Source of the DNA: Larkinella insperata | GTDB taxonomy: Bacteria > Bacteroidota > Bacteroidia > Cytophagales > Spirosomataceae | Length of the DNA: 64,000 bases | Reading direction: 5' to 3' | Assembly: GCF_026248825.1 (NCBI RefSeq) | Contig: NZ_CP110973.1 | Span: forward strand, 2,251,001 to 2,315,000 | Shown: piece after piece, positions 17,129-25,732 of the stretch | How positions within the stretch are numbered: the first letter of the stretch is position 1 | How the letters are laid out: every line of letters starts with the position of its first letter | Notes under the pieces: generated by a model | Databases searched by the model: none | What the model was told of the DNA's origin: nothing | What the model saw: only the letters and a program-made list of their open reading frames with translations | Made by a program: the position numbers and the translations under genes

Positions 17129-17935
17129 ATGGTTTTTTTTCCTAATGCCAAAATTAACATTGGTTTGCGAATCACCGAGAAGCGCTCGGACGGGTTCCAC
17201 AACCTCGAATCCTGCTTTTATCCAGTCCCTCTAAGCGATCTGCTGGAAATCATGCCGGCTTCCGAGACCTCGTTTACCACGGGCGGTATTGCCATTCCCG
17301 GTAACATCGCTACCAACTTGTGTATGCGGGCTTACGAGCGGTTGAAACAAGATTTTGGACTGCCGCCCGTTCGGATTCATTTGCACAAGTTGATCCCAAT
17401 CGGCGCAGGCTTAGGCGGGGGGTCAGCCGACGCGGCCTTTACGCTGCGGCTTTTAAACGAGCAGTTTGATTTAGGGCTATCCGTAGAGCAATTGGAGGAA
17501 TACGCCCGGCCTTTGGGGAGCGATTGTGCTTTTTTTATCCAGAATCGACCGATGTACTGTTTTGAAAAAGGAGATCGGTTTGCTGAGATTGACGTGTCAT
17601 TGAAAGGTTATACCCTTGTGCTGATTTACCCGAATCTGGCTATTTCAACGGCGGAAGCGTACGCGGGCGTCCGGCCCCAACAACCTGCTGCTTCGCTCCG
17701 TACGTTGTTGCAGGAACCTCTGGAAAGCTGGAAAGACACCGTTCAGAATGATTTTGAAAAGAGTCTTTTCAGTATGTACCCAATTTTAGATTTTATTAAA
17801 CAAGAATTATACCATCTGGGCGCTTTGTACGCTAGCATGAGCGGTTCTGGCTCCACCCTCTACGGAATTTTTGCCCAACCCGTGGAGTTGCCGGCTCACT
17901 TTGACGCGTATCAGGTCTGGCAGAAAGTACTTTAG
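17129..17935 (+). CDS. ispE: 4-diphosphocytidyl-2-C-methyl-D-erythritol kinase
   Basis: A 268-residue GHMP-family kinase. IspE phosphorylates the 2-hydroxyl of CDP-methylerythritol with ATP in the non-mevalonate isoprenoid pathway, in the cytosol. The N-terminal AKINIGLRI holds the conserved lysine (K8). The glycine-rich ATP loop is IGAGLGGGSADAAF at about 91-104. GSDCAFF holds the second catalytic residue, D132. A C-terminal GHMP motif is seen in SMSGSGSTLYGIF. Length is normal. It stands alone on the plus strand between two giant minus-strand paralogues and ends at its own hairpin. The start is the ATG at 17129; no other methylerythritol-pathway gene is in the window. Confidence 0.96.
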   Translation: MVFFPNAKINIGLRITEKRSDGFHNLESCFYPVPLSDLLEIMPASETSFTTGGIAIPGNIATNLCMRAYERLKQDFGLPPVRIHLHKLIPIGAGLGGGSADAAFTLRLLNEQFDLGLSVEQLEEYARPLGSDCAFFIQNRPMYCFEKGDRFAEIDVSLKGYTLVLIYPNLAISTAEAYAGVRPQQPAASLRTLLQEPLESWKDTVQNDFEKSLFSMYPILDFIKQELYHLGALYASMSGSGSTLYGIFAQPVELPAHFDAYQVWQKVL

Positions 17936-17957
17936 GTTATAGTCTCTGGGAAAAGAA

Positions 17958-17984
17958 AAACCGCAGGTGAATTGCCTGCGGTTT
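17958..17984. terminator. Bidirectional terminator between ispE and giant gene 2
   Basis: Arms AAACCGCAGG (17958-17967) and CCTGCGGTTT (17975-17984) enclose a seven-base loop, with an A-rich left flank. The hairpin lies between the convergent stops at 17935 and 18010. Confidence 0.85.
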
Positions 17985-18009
17985 CCTACTTTAGAACCGT
18001 TTGTCCGGA

Positions 18010-21000
18010 TTAGCGGTTTAGCAGCAGGCGTCGGGTGACGATTTGCTGGGCGGTCTGCAATTGGATCAGGTAGACCGTCGCGCTCCCGGTGTTTAAATCG
18101 ACCGTTTCGCTTTCTACACGGCCGGTACCGGTCGCGGCTTTTTGCCAGATCGAGCGGCCGTTCAGATCGATCACCTGCAAATCCGCCCGTTGTCCGGCCC
18201 GGACCCGGTATTTGATTTCAACGCGGCCCCGGCTTGGGTTAGGGCTGACACTCAACTCCATGCTAACCTCGGCACTTTCGCTCAGGCCCTGCCGACTGCC
18301 ACTTGGGCAGGTCAGGGTTTTGGGCGACCATTGCAAAATATAATTGCTGCCCGGTACGCGACCGCTGATCGAGTGGGCCTGGCCATCTCGCAGCGAAGTG
18401 GGCACCTCGAAGGCGTAGCCGTGTATACCGTTGCCCTTGCCCGCACTTTGCAGGTCCTGCCGGAAAATAGTGGCGTCGATGCGACCAATGACCGTATTAC
18501 CGTCAACGAATTCAACGGTAATCGGGGTGTTGGGCCGATCACGATCCCAGATCCAGCCCTGAATGCTGCCGCACTCGACCACATCAAGGTAACCCTCGTA
18601 ATTGCCCGGACCGTTACCACCGCTGGTGGGAGGTGGCGTGGTGGTGCCGTTGCTGACGGTCAACGTTAGAAAGGTACTAACCGGAGCGTGGCTGGCGTCC
18701 TTGGCTGCATACGTCAGCGTAAAGGTACCGCTGTTGGTGGGCGTACCGGCGATTACCCGGGTGCTGGCGTTGAAGGACAAACCCGCGGGCAGGCCCGTCA
18801 GCGTGTAGGTCAGGGCATCATTTTCGGCGTCGGTAAAGACCGGCAGGGCGGTGGCTGTGAAACCCACATTCACCGTGGCCGACAACGGTGCGATGCTGGC
18901 CGGGGCGATCGGGACTGCATTACCGCCTGGCGGGGGTGTACCGGTACCCGCGCAGTTGATGATCTTCGGCGCCCATTTCAGAACAAACTCTGAGCCCTGA
19001 ACCCGCGCCCAGATCGTGTGGTTTTGTCCATTCTTGATGCTTTCGGGGATCGGGAAATCAAACCAATGTTCGCCGTTGCCCTTGCCCGCATCTTTCAGGT
19101 GTTGCCGGAAGCCGTTGGCCACCATAGAACCCAGCGGGGTACCCGCGTTGATGGAGGGCCCATCGAAGAATTCAATAGTAACCGCCCGGTTGACGCTGGT
19201 GCGATCAAAGGCCCAACCCGACAGCGAGTTGCAGTTGGCTTCCTGGGTCAGATAGCCGTCAAAGTTTGCGGCCGGGGCCAGACCGCCCGTGGCTACATTC
19301 AGTGTAACGGTCAGATCGGTTTTGGCTTGGCCGTCGCTGGCCGAGTAAGTCAGGTTGAAGCTGCCCGAAGCCGCGGGCGTGCCCGAAATCACCCGGGTGC
19401 TGGCGTTGAAGCTTAAACCCGTTGGCAGACCCGTCAGCGTGTAGGTCAGGGCATCGCTGTTGGCATCGGTAAATACCGGCAGGGCTGCTGAGGTATACGC
19501 TACGTTCACCGTTGCTGCCAACGCCGAAACCGTCGGGGCTACCGGCGGCTGGTTAGCCGGTGGCGTGGTGGTGCCGTTGCTGACGGTCAACGTTAGAAAG
19601 GTACTAACCGGAGCGTGGCTGGCGTCCTTGGCTGCATACGTCAGCGTAAAGGTACCGCTGGCGGTGGGCGTACCGGCGATTACCCGGGTGCTGGCGTTGA
19701 AGGACAAACCGGCGGGCAGACCCGTCAGCGTGTAGGTCAGGGCATCATTTTCGGCGTCGGTAAACACCGGCAGGGCGGTGGCTGTGAAACCCACATTCAC
19801 CGTGGCCGACAACGGTGCCATACTGCCCGGGGCGACCGGGGCCGCGTTAACTGGTGGGTTCCCCGCACCTTCGCACGTCAGTTTTTTGGGCGACCATTTC
19901 AGGATATAAGTCGATCCCTGAACTCGCGCCCAGATGGTGTGCTCCTGGTTATTCTTGATGCTTTCGGGCGTGAAGTAGCTGTACCCGTGGGCGCCGTTGC
20001 CCTTGCCTGCGTTTTTCAAATCTTGCCGGAAAACATCGGCCACCACAGAACCAATGGACACGGCGGTTTCGATGGTCGCTCCGTCAAGAAACTCGATGGC
20101 GATGGGCGTATTGGGCTTGTCGCGATCCCAGATCCAGCCGGAAAGTGTGCTGCAGTTCACCCCGTCCAGATAGCCGTCAAAATTGCCCGTAACCACCGGA
20201 TTACCGCCACCCGTTGCTACCATCAGGTTGAAACTAGTGCTAACCGGAGCGTGGCTGGCGTCCTTGGCTGCATACGTCAGCGTAAAGGTACCGCTGCTGG
20301 TGGGTGTACCGGAGATTACCCGGGTGCTGGCGTTGAAGGACAAACCGGCGGGCAGGCCCGTCAGCGTGTAGGTCAGGACATCATTTTCGGCATCGGTAAA
20401 CACCGGCAGGGCGCTGGCCGTAAAGCCTACATTCACCGTGGCCGACAACGGTGCCATACTGCCCGGGGCGACCGGTGGCTGATTAACCGGCGTAGTAGCC
20501 GGGTTGACAACCAACGGGAAAACCACCGTGCTCCTGGCGCCCGGCTGATCGGTGGCTGCGTAAGTCAGGCTAAACGTACCCGTCACGGTCGGGGTGCCGC
20601 TGATGATGCGGTTGCTGGCGTTAAAGCTTAACCCCGCCGGCAGACCCGTCAGCGCATACGTCAGGGCGGTGTTTTCCGGGTCGGTAAAGGCTGCCAGGGG
20701 AGCGGAAGTAAAGCTGGCGTTGACCGAAGCCGACAACGAGAAAACGGACGGCGGAACCGGCGGCTGGTTGACCGGTGGGGTTCCCGTACCTTCGCACGTC
20801 AGCTTCTTGGGTGACCAGCTCAGGATGTACGTCGATCCGGCTACGCGCCCCCAAATGGTTTGCTCCTGATTGGTTTTAATGCTTTCGGGAACGATGAAGC
20901 TATAGCCGTGGGCACCGTTGCCTTTGCCCGCACTTTGCAGATCCTGCCGGAAAACATCGGCTGATACCGTGCCAAATACAGTTGCGGATGCAAGCGTGGA

Positions 21001-24000
21001 GTTGGGACCGGTGGCGGCTAAAAATTCGACGGTAACCGGGGCATTGGGTTTGTTGCGATCCCACACCCAACCCGAAATAATACCGCAGTTGACCACATCC
21101 AGGTAACCTTCAAAATTACCGGTCACCACCGGCCCGCCACCCGTCGCGATGGTTAAAGTTACCGAAAGGTCGGTTTTCAACTGGCCATCGGAAGCGGAGT
21201 AAATCAGTGGAAAAGAACCCTGCTGCGTTGGTGTACCCGAAATCACGCGGGTGCTGGCGTTGAAACTCAGTCCGGTCGGCAAGCCCGTTATCGTATACGT
21301 CAGCGGATCGCTGTCGGTGAAAGCAGGGAGTTGTGGCGATGTATAAGCGGTGTTTACCGTGGCCGACAACGCCGAAACTGTCGGTGCCACCGGGGGCTGG
21401 TTACCCGCCGGAGCTTCCAGCGTTTTGGCCAATACCGTGTTGCTGTTGGCGGATGTGTTCAGGGCGGCATCCCGGGCCACTACGATAAACGAATAGGTGG
21501 TGTTGGGCGTCAGACCCGCAACGGCAAAGGTGGTTCCACTGATGAGGTTCGGATTAATTTTAGTACCGCCCTGGTAAACATCGTAGCCCGCGACCCCAAC
21601 GTTGTCGGTTGCGGCCTTCCAGTTCAGTTGGAGAGAGGTCTGCATAACATTAGACGCTGTCAGTCCCGTGGGGGCGGTGGGCGCCTGCGTATCCGGGGTG
21701 CTCGGTACGTTGTTGGTAACCATGAACGACCGTTCAACCGGCTGGGCGTACTTGAACTGCCCGTTGCCGTGCTGGGTAGCCCGAATGGTCACCCGGCCAA
21801 TGCCGCCCGTCAGTTTTACCTGGCCGTTTTCAATCGTGGCGGGGCCATCAACCGAAAACAGGGTTACCGGCAACCCCGACGAAGCCGAAACCGCCGGCCG
21901 GAAAGCCGGAGCTGTGGGCGCTTTGTCCGGGATCGGTTCAAACGAAATGGTTTGCTGCTGCCCCCCGCAACTCAGGTAGATGAATTTCGTGTAACTGGTG
22001 GTCAGGCCGTTTCCGTCGGTAACATCCAGCACCATACCGTACCAGTAACTGGCTTCGCCGTCGCAGGTTCCTTCGGTCAGGTTTACCGTGCCGGTGCGAC
22101 CGTTGATGATCGAGATGGCGTGCCGGTGGTCATTGTGGTACAAGTAAACCGTCCACTGGTATTTCAATTGATCGGCGGGCGTTTGGGCGTCCGTGGCCGA
22201 CGCATCCAGGTTGATCGTTTGCGGCAGCGAAATCTGATTGTACCCGTCTACGCTGGTCGATTGAATCGTCGGCGGGGTGTTGTTGATCGAGATGGGCGTC
22301 TGTACGGTATTGCTCTTTCCCTGGGCGTCCGTCACTTTCAGGGTGACCATGAACGTCCGCGGGCCGTTGGCCGTGAACGTCTTGGCGGGCGGAGTCTGGG
22401 TACGGGCAACCGAACTGCCATCGCCAAAGGTCCATTCGTAGGATAAAGCGCTTCCCTCCGGATCGTAGGAATCCTTGGCCGAAAAATTAACCGTCACGGG
22501 GCTGTTTCCGAATTCTTTATCTTTCGAAATAACGGCCGTTGGCGGCTGGTTGGTCGTGAAGGCCAGTTGCCGAACCAGTGATTTTTCTCCCAGCGTTACG
22601 TAGTACATGTTGCGGTCGTACGGGTTGAAGGCCATGCCCACAATCCGGTCAGAACCTTCGGTGACGGTCATTTTGCTGGCCATTTTAAAGAGGCTGTTCG
22701 ACTCGGGGTTTTCGTCGTGGCCGAACTTTGCCCCGGCAATCCAGCCGCTACCGTAGTCAGCAAAATAGTAAGTATCCTGAAACTCTTTGGGGTAATTGCC
22801 ACCCCCACCGTGCCAGGCACCGCCAATGATGCAGTTGCCTTCCAGGGGGCGTTTGTCCGAACTGACCACCGCATTGCCCTGAATAATCTGCGTATTGCGG
22901 TTTTCGCGGTACTGAATGCGGGGTTTGATCGGATTGGCGGGTTCGAAAACCCGGGTTTTCCAGTACCCTTCCCGGCCCTTTTCCTGACCTTCATAGTAGG
23001 GCCAGCCGAAGTTCTGACCCGGAGCCGATACCACGTCGACTTCCTCCCAGTACGAAAAACCGACATCCCCAACGTACAGAACGCCCGGATTGCCGTTGGC
23101 CGGGTTAGCGTCGCCGGTATTCGGACGGACCGAAAGCCGGAATGCCTGCCGGAACCCCAGCGCGTAGATGCGGTTTTGGGCTTCTCTCAGATCGGAGCCG
23201 CTGCCGATGTAAAACGGGTTAGACGGGTAACCGTCGCCATTTTCCGGATTGATCCGGAGTACTTTACCACAAAGCGAAAAAAGGGCCTGTGCCTTGTAAG
23301 CACCGATGTTTTCCGTTATCCGGCTGGGGCTGTAGGTACCGCAGTTATTGAACGATTCGCCGGGAATGGATTTAAGGATTCCTTTGTCAATGGCTTGTCT
23401 GGTCCAGGTCATCGTACCGTTGCAGCCTACGTCGACCTCAATGAAGCTGGACGCGTCGCCCGTTCCCAGCAGGATGCTGCCGTCGGCGCCGGTAGCCAGC
23501 CCGCCCCCGGCGTGGGAGGGGGTTACAATGGGAATACCGGTTGATAGGGTTTCGCCAATTAGAATTTTGCGGCTGGCCGGATCGGCTTTATAGTCATTGG
23601 CCGGATTGAGGGTATACCGGGTCAGCCGTCCGATGGTCGCTACGTCGTCGGTTGATCTGTTTTTATCGTACCCCGGTTTACCGAAGTTTTCGTAGTAATA
23701 CATGTCGACCACGTAGTACACGTAGAGCCGGTTGTTGGCCAGAAAGTCTTTGTCCAGCGTCAGGCCCAGTAAACCGTGGTCGCCGTAACCGGCTACTTCG
23801 TCCTGAATATCGAGGATCATCGTTGCTTTGGTTTCACCCCGTTTGATGCGGTGGACCAGTCCGTAGCGACCGGCGATGTAGAGGTTGCCGGCATTGTCAA
23901 AAATGATACTGGTTGCAGCCTTAAATGTGACCGCCGGGTTGGGTTTAGGATCAACAGCGTTAATGTAGTCTTTGTCTTCCATATTGATGCCCACCTGCCC

Positions 24001-24072
24001 GAAGCCCAACAGCGACAGGAACATAGCAAGCATCAATACAACACAAAAACGTGAAGTAGAGGAATTGAGCAT
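18010..24072 (-). CDS. Giant secreted protein: glucose/sorbosone-dehydrogenase-like propeller, PKD, FN3, Ig-like repeats, GYLD/GW modules, T9SS tail (copy 2)
   Basis: A 2020-residue paralogue of the protein at 10306-16821. A signal peptide ends near GFGQ (about residue 26). The GSDH-like propeller covers about 30-505 (TPSHAGGGLATGADGSILLG, GKVLRINPENGDG, FSYWEEVDVVSAPGQNFGWP). PKD spans about 510-600, FN3 about 795-882. Six Ig-like repeats and four GW modules follow in the order PIG, GW, PIG x2, GW, PIG x2, GW, PIG, GW. The T9SS type A tail is LSVSPNPSRGRVEIKYR ... RRLLLNR. The third GW module in both paralogues is the same variant (GYLTQE.NCN.LSGWAFDRTSVN), which points to duplication of a whole modular gene. 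It has a good promoter at 24147-24177. Whether the propeller keeps enzyme activity is open. Confidence 0.9.
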   Translation of the reverse strand: MLNSSTSRFCVVLMLAMFLSLLGFGQVGINMEDKDYINAVDPKPNPAVTFKAATSIIFDNAGNLYIAGRYGLVHRIKRGETKATMILDIQDEVAGYGDHGLLGLTLDKDFLANNRLYVYYVVDMYYYENFGKPGYDKNRSTDDVATIGRLTRYTLNPANDYKADPASRKILIGETLSTGIPIVTPSHAGGGLATGADGSILLGTGDASSFIEVDVGCNGTMTWTRQAIDKGILKSIPGESFNNCGTYSPSRITENIGAYKAQALFSLCGKVLRINPENGDGYPSNPFYIGSGSDLREAQNRIYALGFRQAFRLSVRPNTGDANPANGNPGVLYVGDVGFSYWEEVDVVSAPGQNFGWPYYEGQEKGREGYWKTRVFEPANPIKPRIQYRENRNTQIIQGNAVVSSDKRPLEGNCIIGGAWHGGGGNYPKEFQDTYYFADYGSGWIAGAKFGHDENPESNSLFKMASKMTVTEGSDRIVGMAFNPYDRNMYYVTLGEKSLVRQLAFTTNQPPTAVISKDKEFGNSPVTVNFSAKDSYDPEGSALSYEWTFGDGSSVARTQTPPAKTFTANGPRTFMVTLKVTDAQGKSNTVQTPISINNTPPTIQSTSVDGYNQISLPQTINLDASATDAQTPADQLKYQWTVYLYHNDHRHAISIINGRTGTVNLTEGTCDGEASYWYGMVLDVTDGNGLTTSYTKFIYLSCGGQQQTISFEPIPDKAPTAPAFRPAVSASSGLPVTLFSVDGPATIENGQVKLTGGIGRVTIRATQHGNGQFKYAQPVERSFMVTNNVPSTPDTQAPTAPTGLTASNVMQTSLQLNWKAATDNVGVAGYDVYQGGTKINPNLISGTTFAVAGLTPNTTYSFIVVARDAALNTSANSNTVLAKTLEAPAGNQPPVAPTVSALSATVNTAYTSPQLPAFTDSDPLTYTITGLPTGLSFNASTRVISGTPTQQGSFPLIYSASDGQLKTDLSVTLTIATGGGPVVTGNFEGYLDVVNCGIISGWVWDRNKPNAPVTVEFLAATGPNSTLASATVFGTVSADVFRQDLQSAGKGNGAHGYSFIVPESIKTNQEQTIWGRVAGSTYILSWSPKKLTCEGTGTPPVNQPPVPPSVFSLSASVNASFTSAPLAAFTDPENTALTYALTGLPAGLSFNASNRIISGTPTVTGTFSLTYAATDQPGARSTVVFPLVVNPATTPVNQPPVAPGSMAPLSATVNVGFTASALPVFTDAENDVLTYTLTGLPAGLSFNASTRVISGTPTSSGTFTLTYAAKDASHAPVSTSFNLMVATGGGNPVVTGNFDGYLDGVNCSTLSGWIWDRDKPNTPIAIEFLDGATIETAVSIGSVVADVFRQDLKNAGKGNGAHGYSYFTPESIKNNQEHTIWARVQGSTYILKWSPKKLTCEGAGNPPVNAAPVAPGSMAPLSATVNVGFTATALPVFTDAENDALTYTLTGLPAGLSFNASTRVIAGTPTASGTFTLTYAAKDASHAPVSTFLTLTVSNGTTTPPANQPPVAPTVSALAATVNVAYTSAALPVFTDANSDALTYTLTGLPTGLSFNASTRVISGTPAASGSFNLTYSASDGQAKTDLTVTLNVATGGLAPAANFDGYLTQEANCNSLSGWAFDRTSVNRAVTIEFFDGPSINAGTPLGSMVANGFRQHLKDAGKGNGEHWFDFPIPESIKNGQNHTIWARVQGSEFVLKWAPKIINCAGTGTPPPGGNAVPIAPASIAPLSATVNVGFTATALPVFTDAENDALTYTLTGLPAGLSFNASTRVIAGTPTNSGTFTLTYAAKDASHAPVSTFLTLTVSNGTTTPPPTSGGNGPGNYEGYLDVVECGSIQGWIWDRDRPNTPITVEFVDGNTVIGRIDATIFRQDLQSAGKGNGIHGYAFEVPTSLRDGQAHSISGRVPGSNYILQWSPKTLTCPSGSRQGLSESAEVSMELSVSPNPSRGRVEIKYRVRAGQRADLQVIDLNGRSIWQKAATGTGRVESETVDLNTGSATVYLIQLQTAQQIVTRRLLLNR
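18641..18880 (-). repeat. Near-identical internal repeat of giant gene 2, copy A
   Basis: Repeated at 19568-19807 with a 927-base offset (309 codons, in frame); a third, more diverged copy lies near 20233-20470. Each copy encodes one Ig-like repeat of the KDASHAPVSTF variant. Confidence 0.8.
19568..19807 (-). repeat. Near-identical internal repeat of giant gene 2, copy B
   Basis: Partner of 18641-18880 at an exact 927-base offset. Differences are single bases, for example at the GTAAAGACC/GTAAACACC position. Confidence 0.8.
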
Positions 24073-24466
24073 AGAAAAGAAGAGTTAGTGAAAAAGAAGG
24101 CACCTCAGCCGGAAACAACAAGAAATCGGAGAATCTTAATATTTCGGAAATATAGCTAACAAAAATGGGGCAGCAAAACCGGAACTAGTTTTATATTCGT
24201 ATCCGGTTTGCCACCGTAAACGGTATCATTTTTGGCTTCTGGCCGAATATTCTGTTCGATCGGGATTTACCAAAAAGTTTTGATATCTTGTTAGAAGCGA
24301 GCAACTGAGCGAACGGTCCGTGGGGGAGCGGCTTTTGGTCGGAATCCGTTTACAGACTACTGACTGCTCAGATCTTTTTTCTTACCAGCGTTTCATCCGG
24401 TCAAACCATTTGCGGCTGGCTGACGTTTGGCAAGCATACCCTACAAACTACTGGTTACACCACCTG
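24073..24466. other. Intergenic region upstream of giant gene 2 and the oxidase subunit III gene
   Basis: This 394-base divergent spacer holds the promoter of giant gene 2 at 24147-24177. The plus-strand frame of the oxidase gene is open back to 24320, but those 49 residues do not look like part of subunit III. I see no other gene here. Confidence 0.6.
24147..24177 (-). promoter_or_regulatory. Candidate promoter of giant gene 2 (TTTG-N19-TATATTTC)
   Basis: On the minus strand TTTG at 24177-24174 is followed after exactly 19 bases by TATATTTC at 24154-24147. This matches the Bacteroidota sigma-ABfr pattern except for the last base. Transcription would begin about 70 bases before the ATG at 24072. 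Confidence 0.6.
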
Positions 24467-25072
24467 ATGGAAACCCGTCGAAAAAACAACTTTATGACGC
24501 GTCGTCGGGAGCCAAAACGCTTCATGCTCTGGCTTTGCATGGCCAGTAGCGGATTTATTTTCACCGTCTTACTGATTGCCTACGTCGTGCGGAGAGTGGG
24601 CGCCGACTGGCGCGATGTTCCAATGCCGACGGTATTTCTGGCCAGCACCGGCGTTATACTGGCCAGCAGCCTGACGCTGCACATTGCCAATGCCGCTTTT
24701 CGGCACGACCGTTTTACGCAATACCGTCTTTACCTGGGTACGACTCTTTTTCTGGGTGCCTTGTTTGTCATCCTGCAGGTGCTGGGCTGGCGGGAACTGA
24801 TGCTGAAGGGATTTTATATGCAGACCAATCCGTCGAGCAGTTTTCTGTTTCTGCTGTCCGGTCTTCATTTGCTGCACATCCTGCTGGGGTTGTTCTTTCT
24901 GGGCGTGGCCTTTGCCGAAGCAATGCGCCGGATCCCGTACGTGGAGTCATTTGTGTACAGCGTCAATCCGCCCAACCGGCTGAAAATTATGCTCTTTACG
25001 CTGTACTGGCATTTTGTCGACGTACTCTGGCTGTACGTTTTTCTGTTTCTGCTGTATCACCACGGGTTATAG
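24467..25072 (+). CDS. Cytochrome c oxidase subunit III-family membrane protein
   Basis: About 201 residues from the ATG at 24467 (a second start is at 24494). The longer frame to 24320 lacks family features. Five membrane helices are visible, beginning RFMLWLCMASSGFIFTVLL. The fourth carries HLLHILLGLFFLGVAFAEA, the H-x2-H-x3-G pattern typical of subunit III. The last ends YWHFVDVLWLYVFLFLLYHHGL, matching the WHFVD.vWl.lF signature. The protein belongs to heme-copper terminal oxidases in the inner membrane. Subunits I and II are not in the window, so it is either an orphan subunit or an accessory copy. It converges with the YceI gene and shares its terminator hairpin. Confidence 0.9.
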   Translation: METRRKNNFMTRRREPKRFMLWLCMASSGFIFTVLLIAYVVRRVGADWRDVPMPTVFLASTGVILASSLTLHIANAAFRHDRFTQYRLYLGTTLFLGALFVILQVLGWRELMLKGFYMQTNPSSSFLFLLSGLHLLHILLGLFFLGVAFAEAMRRIPYVESFVYSVNPPNRLKIMLFTLYWHFVDVLWLYVFLFLLYHHGL

Positions 25073-25112
25073 GTTCACGGAAGCGTCCGCTGACGGCCCG
25101 CTTCCGTGAACC
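25072..25112. terminator. Bidirectional hairpin between oxidase subunit III and YceI genes
   Basis: Arms 25072-25085 (GGTTCACGGAAGCG) and 25099-25112 are exact complements with a 13-base loop. The last base of the oxidase stop codon lies in the stem. There is no strong T run, so termination strength is uncertain. Confidence 0.65.
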
Positions 25113-25117
25113 GGTCT

Positions 25118-25705
25118 TCAGGAAGCCGTATCCTTGAAAACCACGTGAATCTTCAATTTTACGGTTTCGTCCACCGGCACCATCATCAGTGACGGTTTTT
25201 CAATTTTGTAATCGGATAATTTGATATCAAAGTCGCCCTTCACGGTGATCTGCCCGTTGCCATCCTGCCGATTGGCCTGAATCACAACGGGTTTGGTAAC
25301 GCCGTGAAACGTCAGGTTTCCTTTGATGGCCAGGTTATTTCCTTCCTGCTGCACGTCGTTACTGGTAAACGTAACTTTCGGGTATTTCAGGGCCTCCATC
25401 GTTTCCAGGGCGTGCGAGTCGCGGTTGGTGTTGTCGCTGTCGAAGCTGGAAAGTTTGGTGGCTGCGGCTACACTCTCGATCTTGTTGGCGTCGTCGACCA
25501 CCATCACGCAGGCAACATCGCGGCTGACGCCCTCGAAACTGTGCATGGGATGGCTCATGGCGTAGGTGATCGTCGATTTGGTCCGGTCAGCCATCAGCTT
25601 CCGTTTGGCGATTACGGGCGTTGAGGCTGGTTGGTGAAAAGCCACTAATCCTGCGCTGACGAGCACGATCCAGCTCGTCAGCCGGGGGTATAAAAACGTC
25701 TTCAT
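25118..25705 (-). CDS. YceI-family periplasmic lipid-binding protein
   Basis: A 195-residue exported protein with an N-terminal hydrophobic signal (about 1-25). The mature part matches YceI: STITYAMSHPMHSFEGVSRDV near the start, FDSDNTNRDSHALETMEALKYPKVTF in the middle, and GNLTFHGVTKPVVIQ then GDFDIKLSDYKIEKPSLM. Known YceI proteins form a lipocalin-like barrel that binds polyisoprenoids or quinone-like lipids. It is the last gene of a tight minus-strand run, 27 bases after a four-helix b561-like gene that itself follows a Rieske gene by three bases. That company suggests a role with a membrane redox carrier, which is inference. Confidence 0.93.
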   Translation of the reverse strand: MKTFLYPRLTSWIVLVSAGLVAFHQPASTPVIAKRKLMADRTKSTITYAMSHPMHSFEGVSRDVACVMVVDDANKIESVAAATKLSSFDSDNTNRDSHALETMEALKYPKVTFTSNDVQQEGNNLAIKGNLTFHGVTKPVVIQANRQDGNGQITVKGDFDIKLSDYKIEKPSLMMVPVDETVKLKIHVVFKDTAS

Positions 25706-25732
25706 GGCAAGAAGGTGTAGTTTGATGATGCG

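Noticed and set aside
19615..20631. 338-codon plus-strand open frame with repeats in giant gene 2
   Set aside because: Its repetitive protein is only the complement of the Ig/GW repeats of the real minus-strand gene.
24320..24466. 49-residue N-terminal extension of the oxidase subunit III
   Set aside because: The residues have no membrane or family character; METRRKNNF at 24467 leads directly to the first helix.
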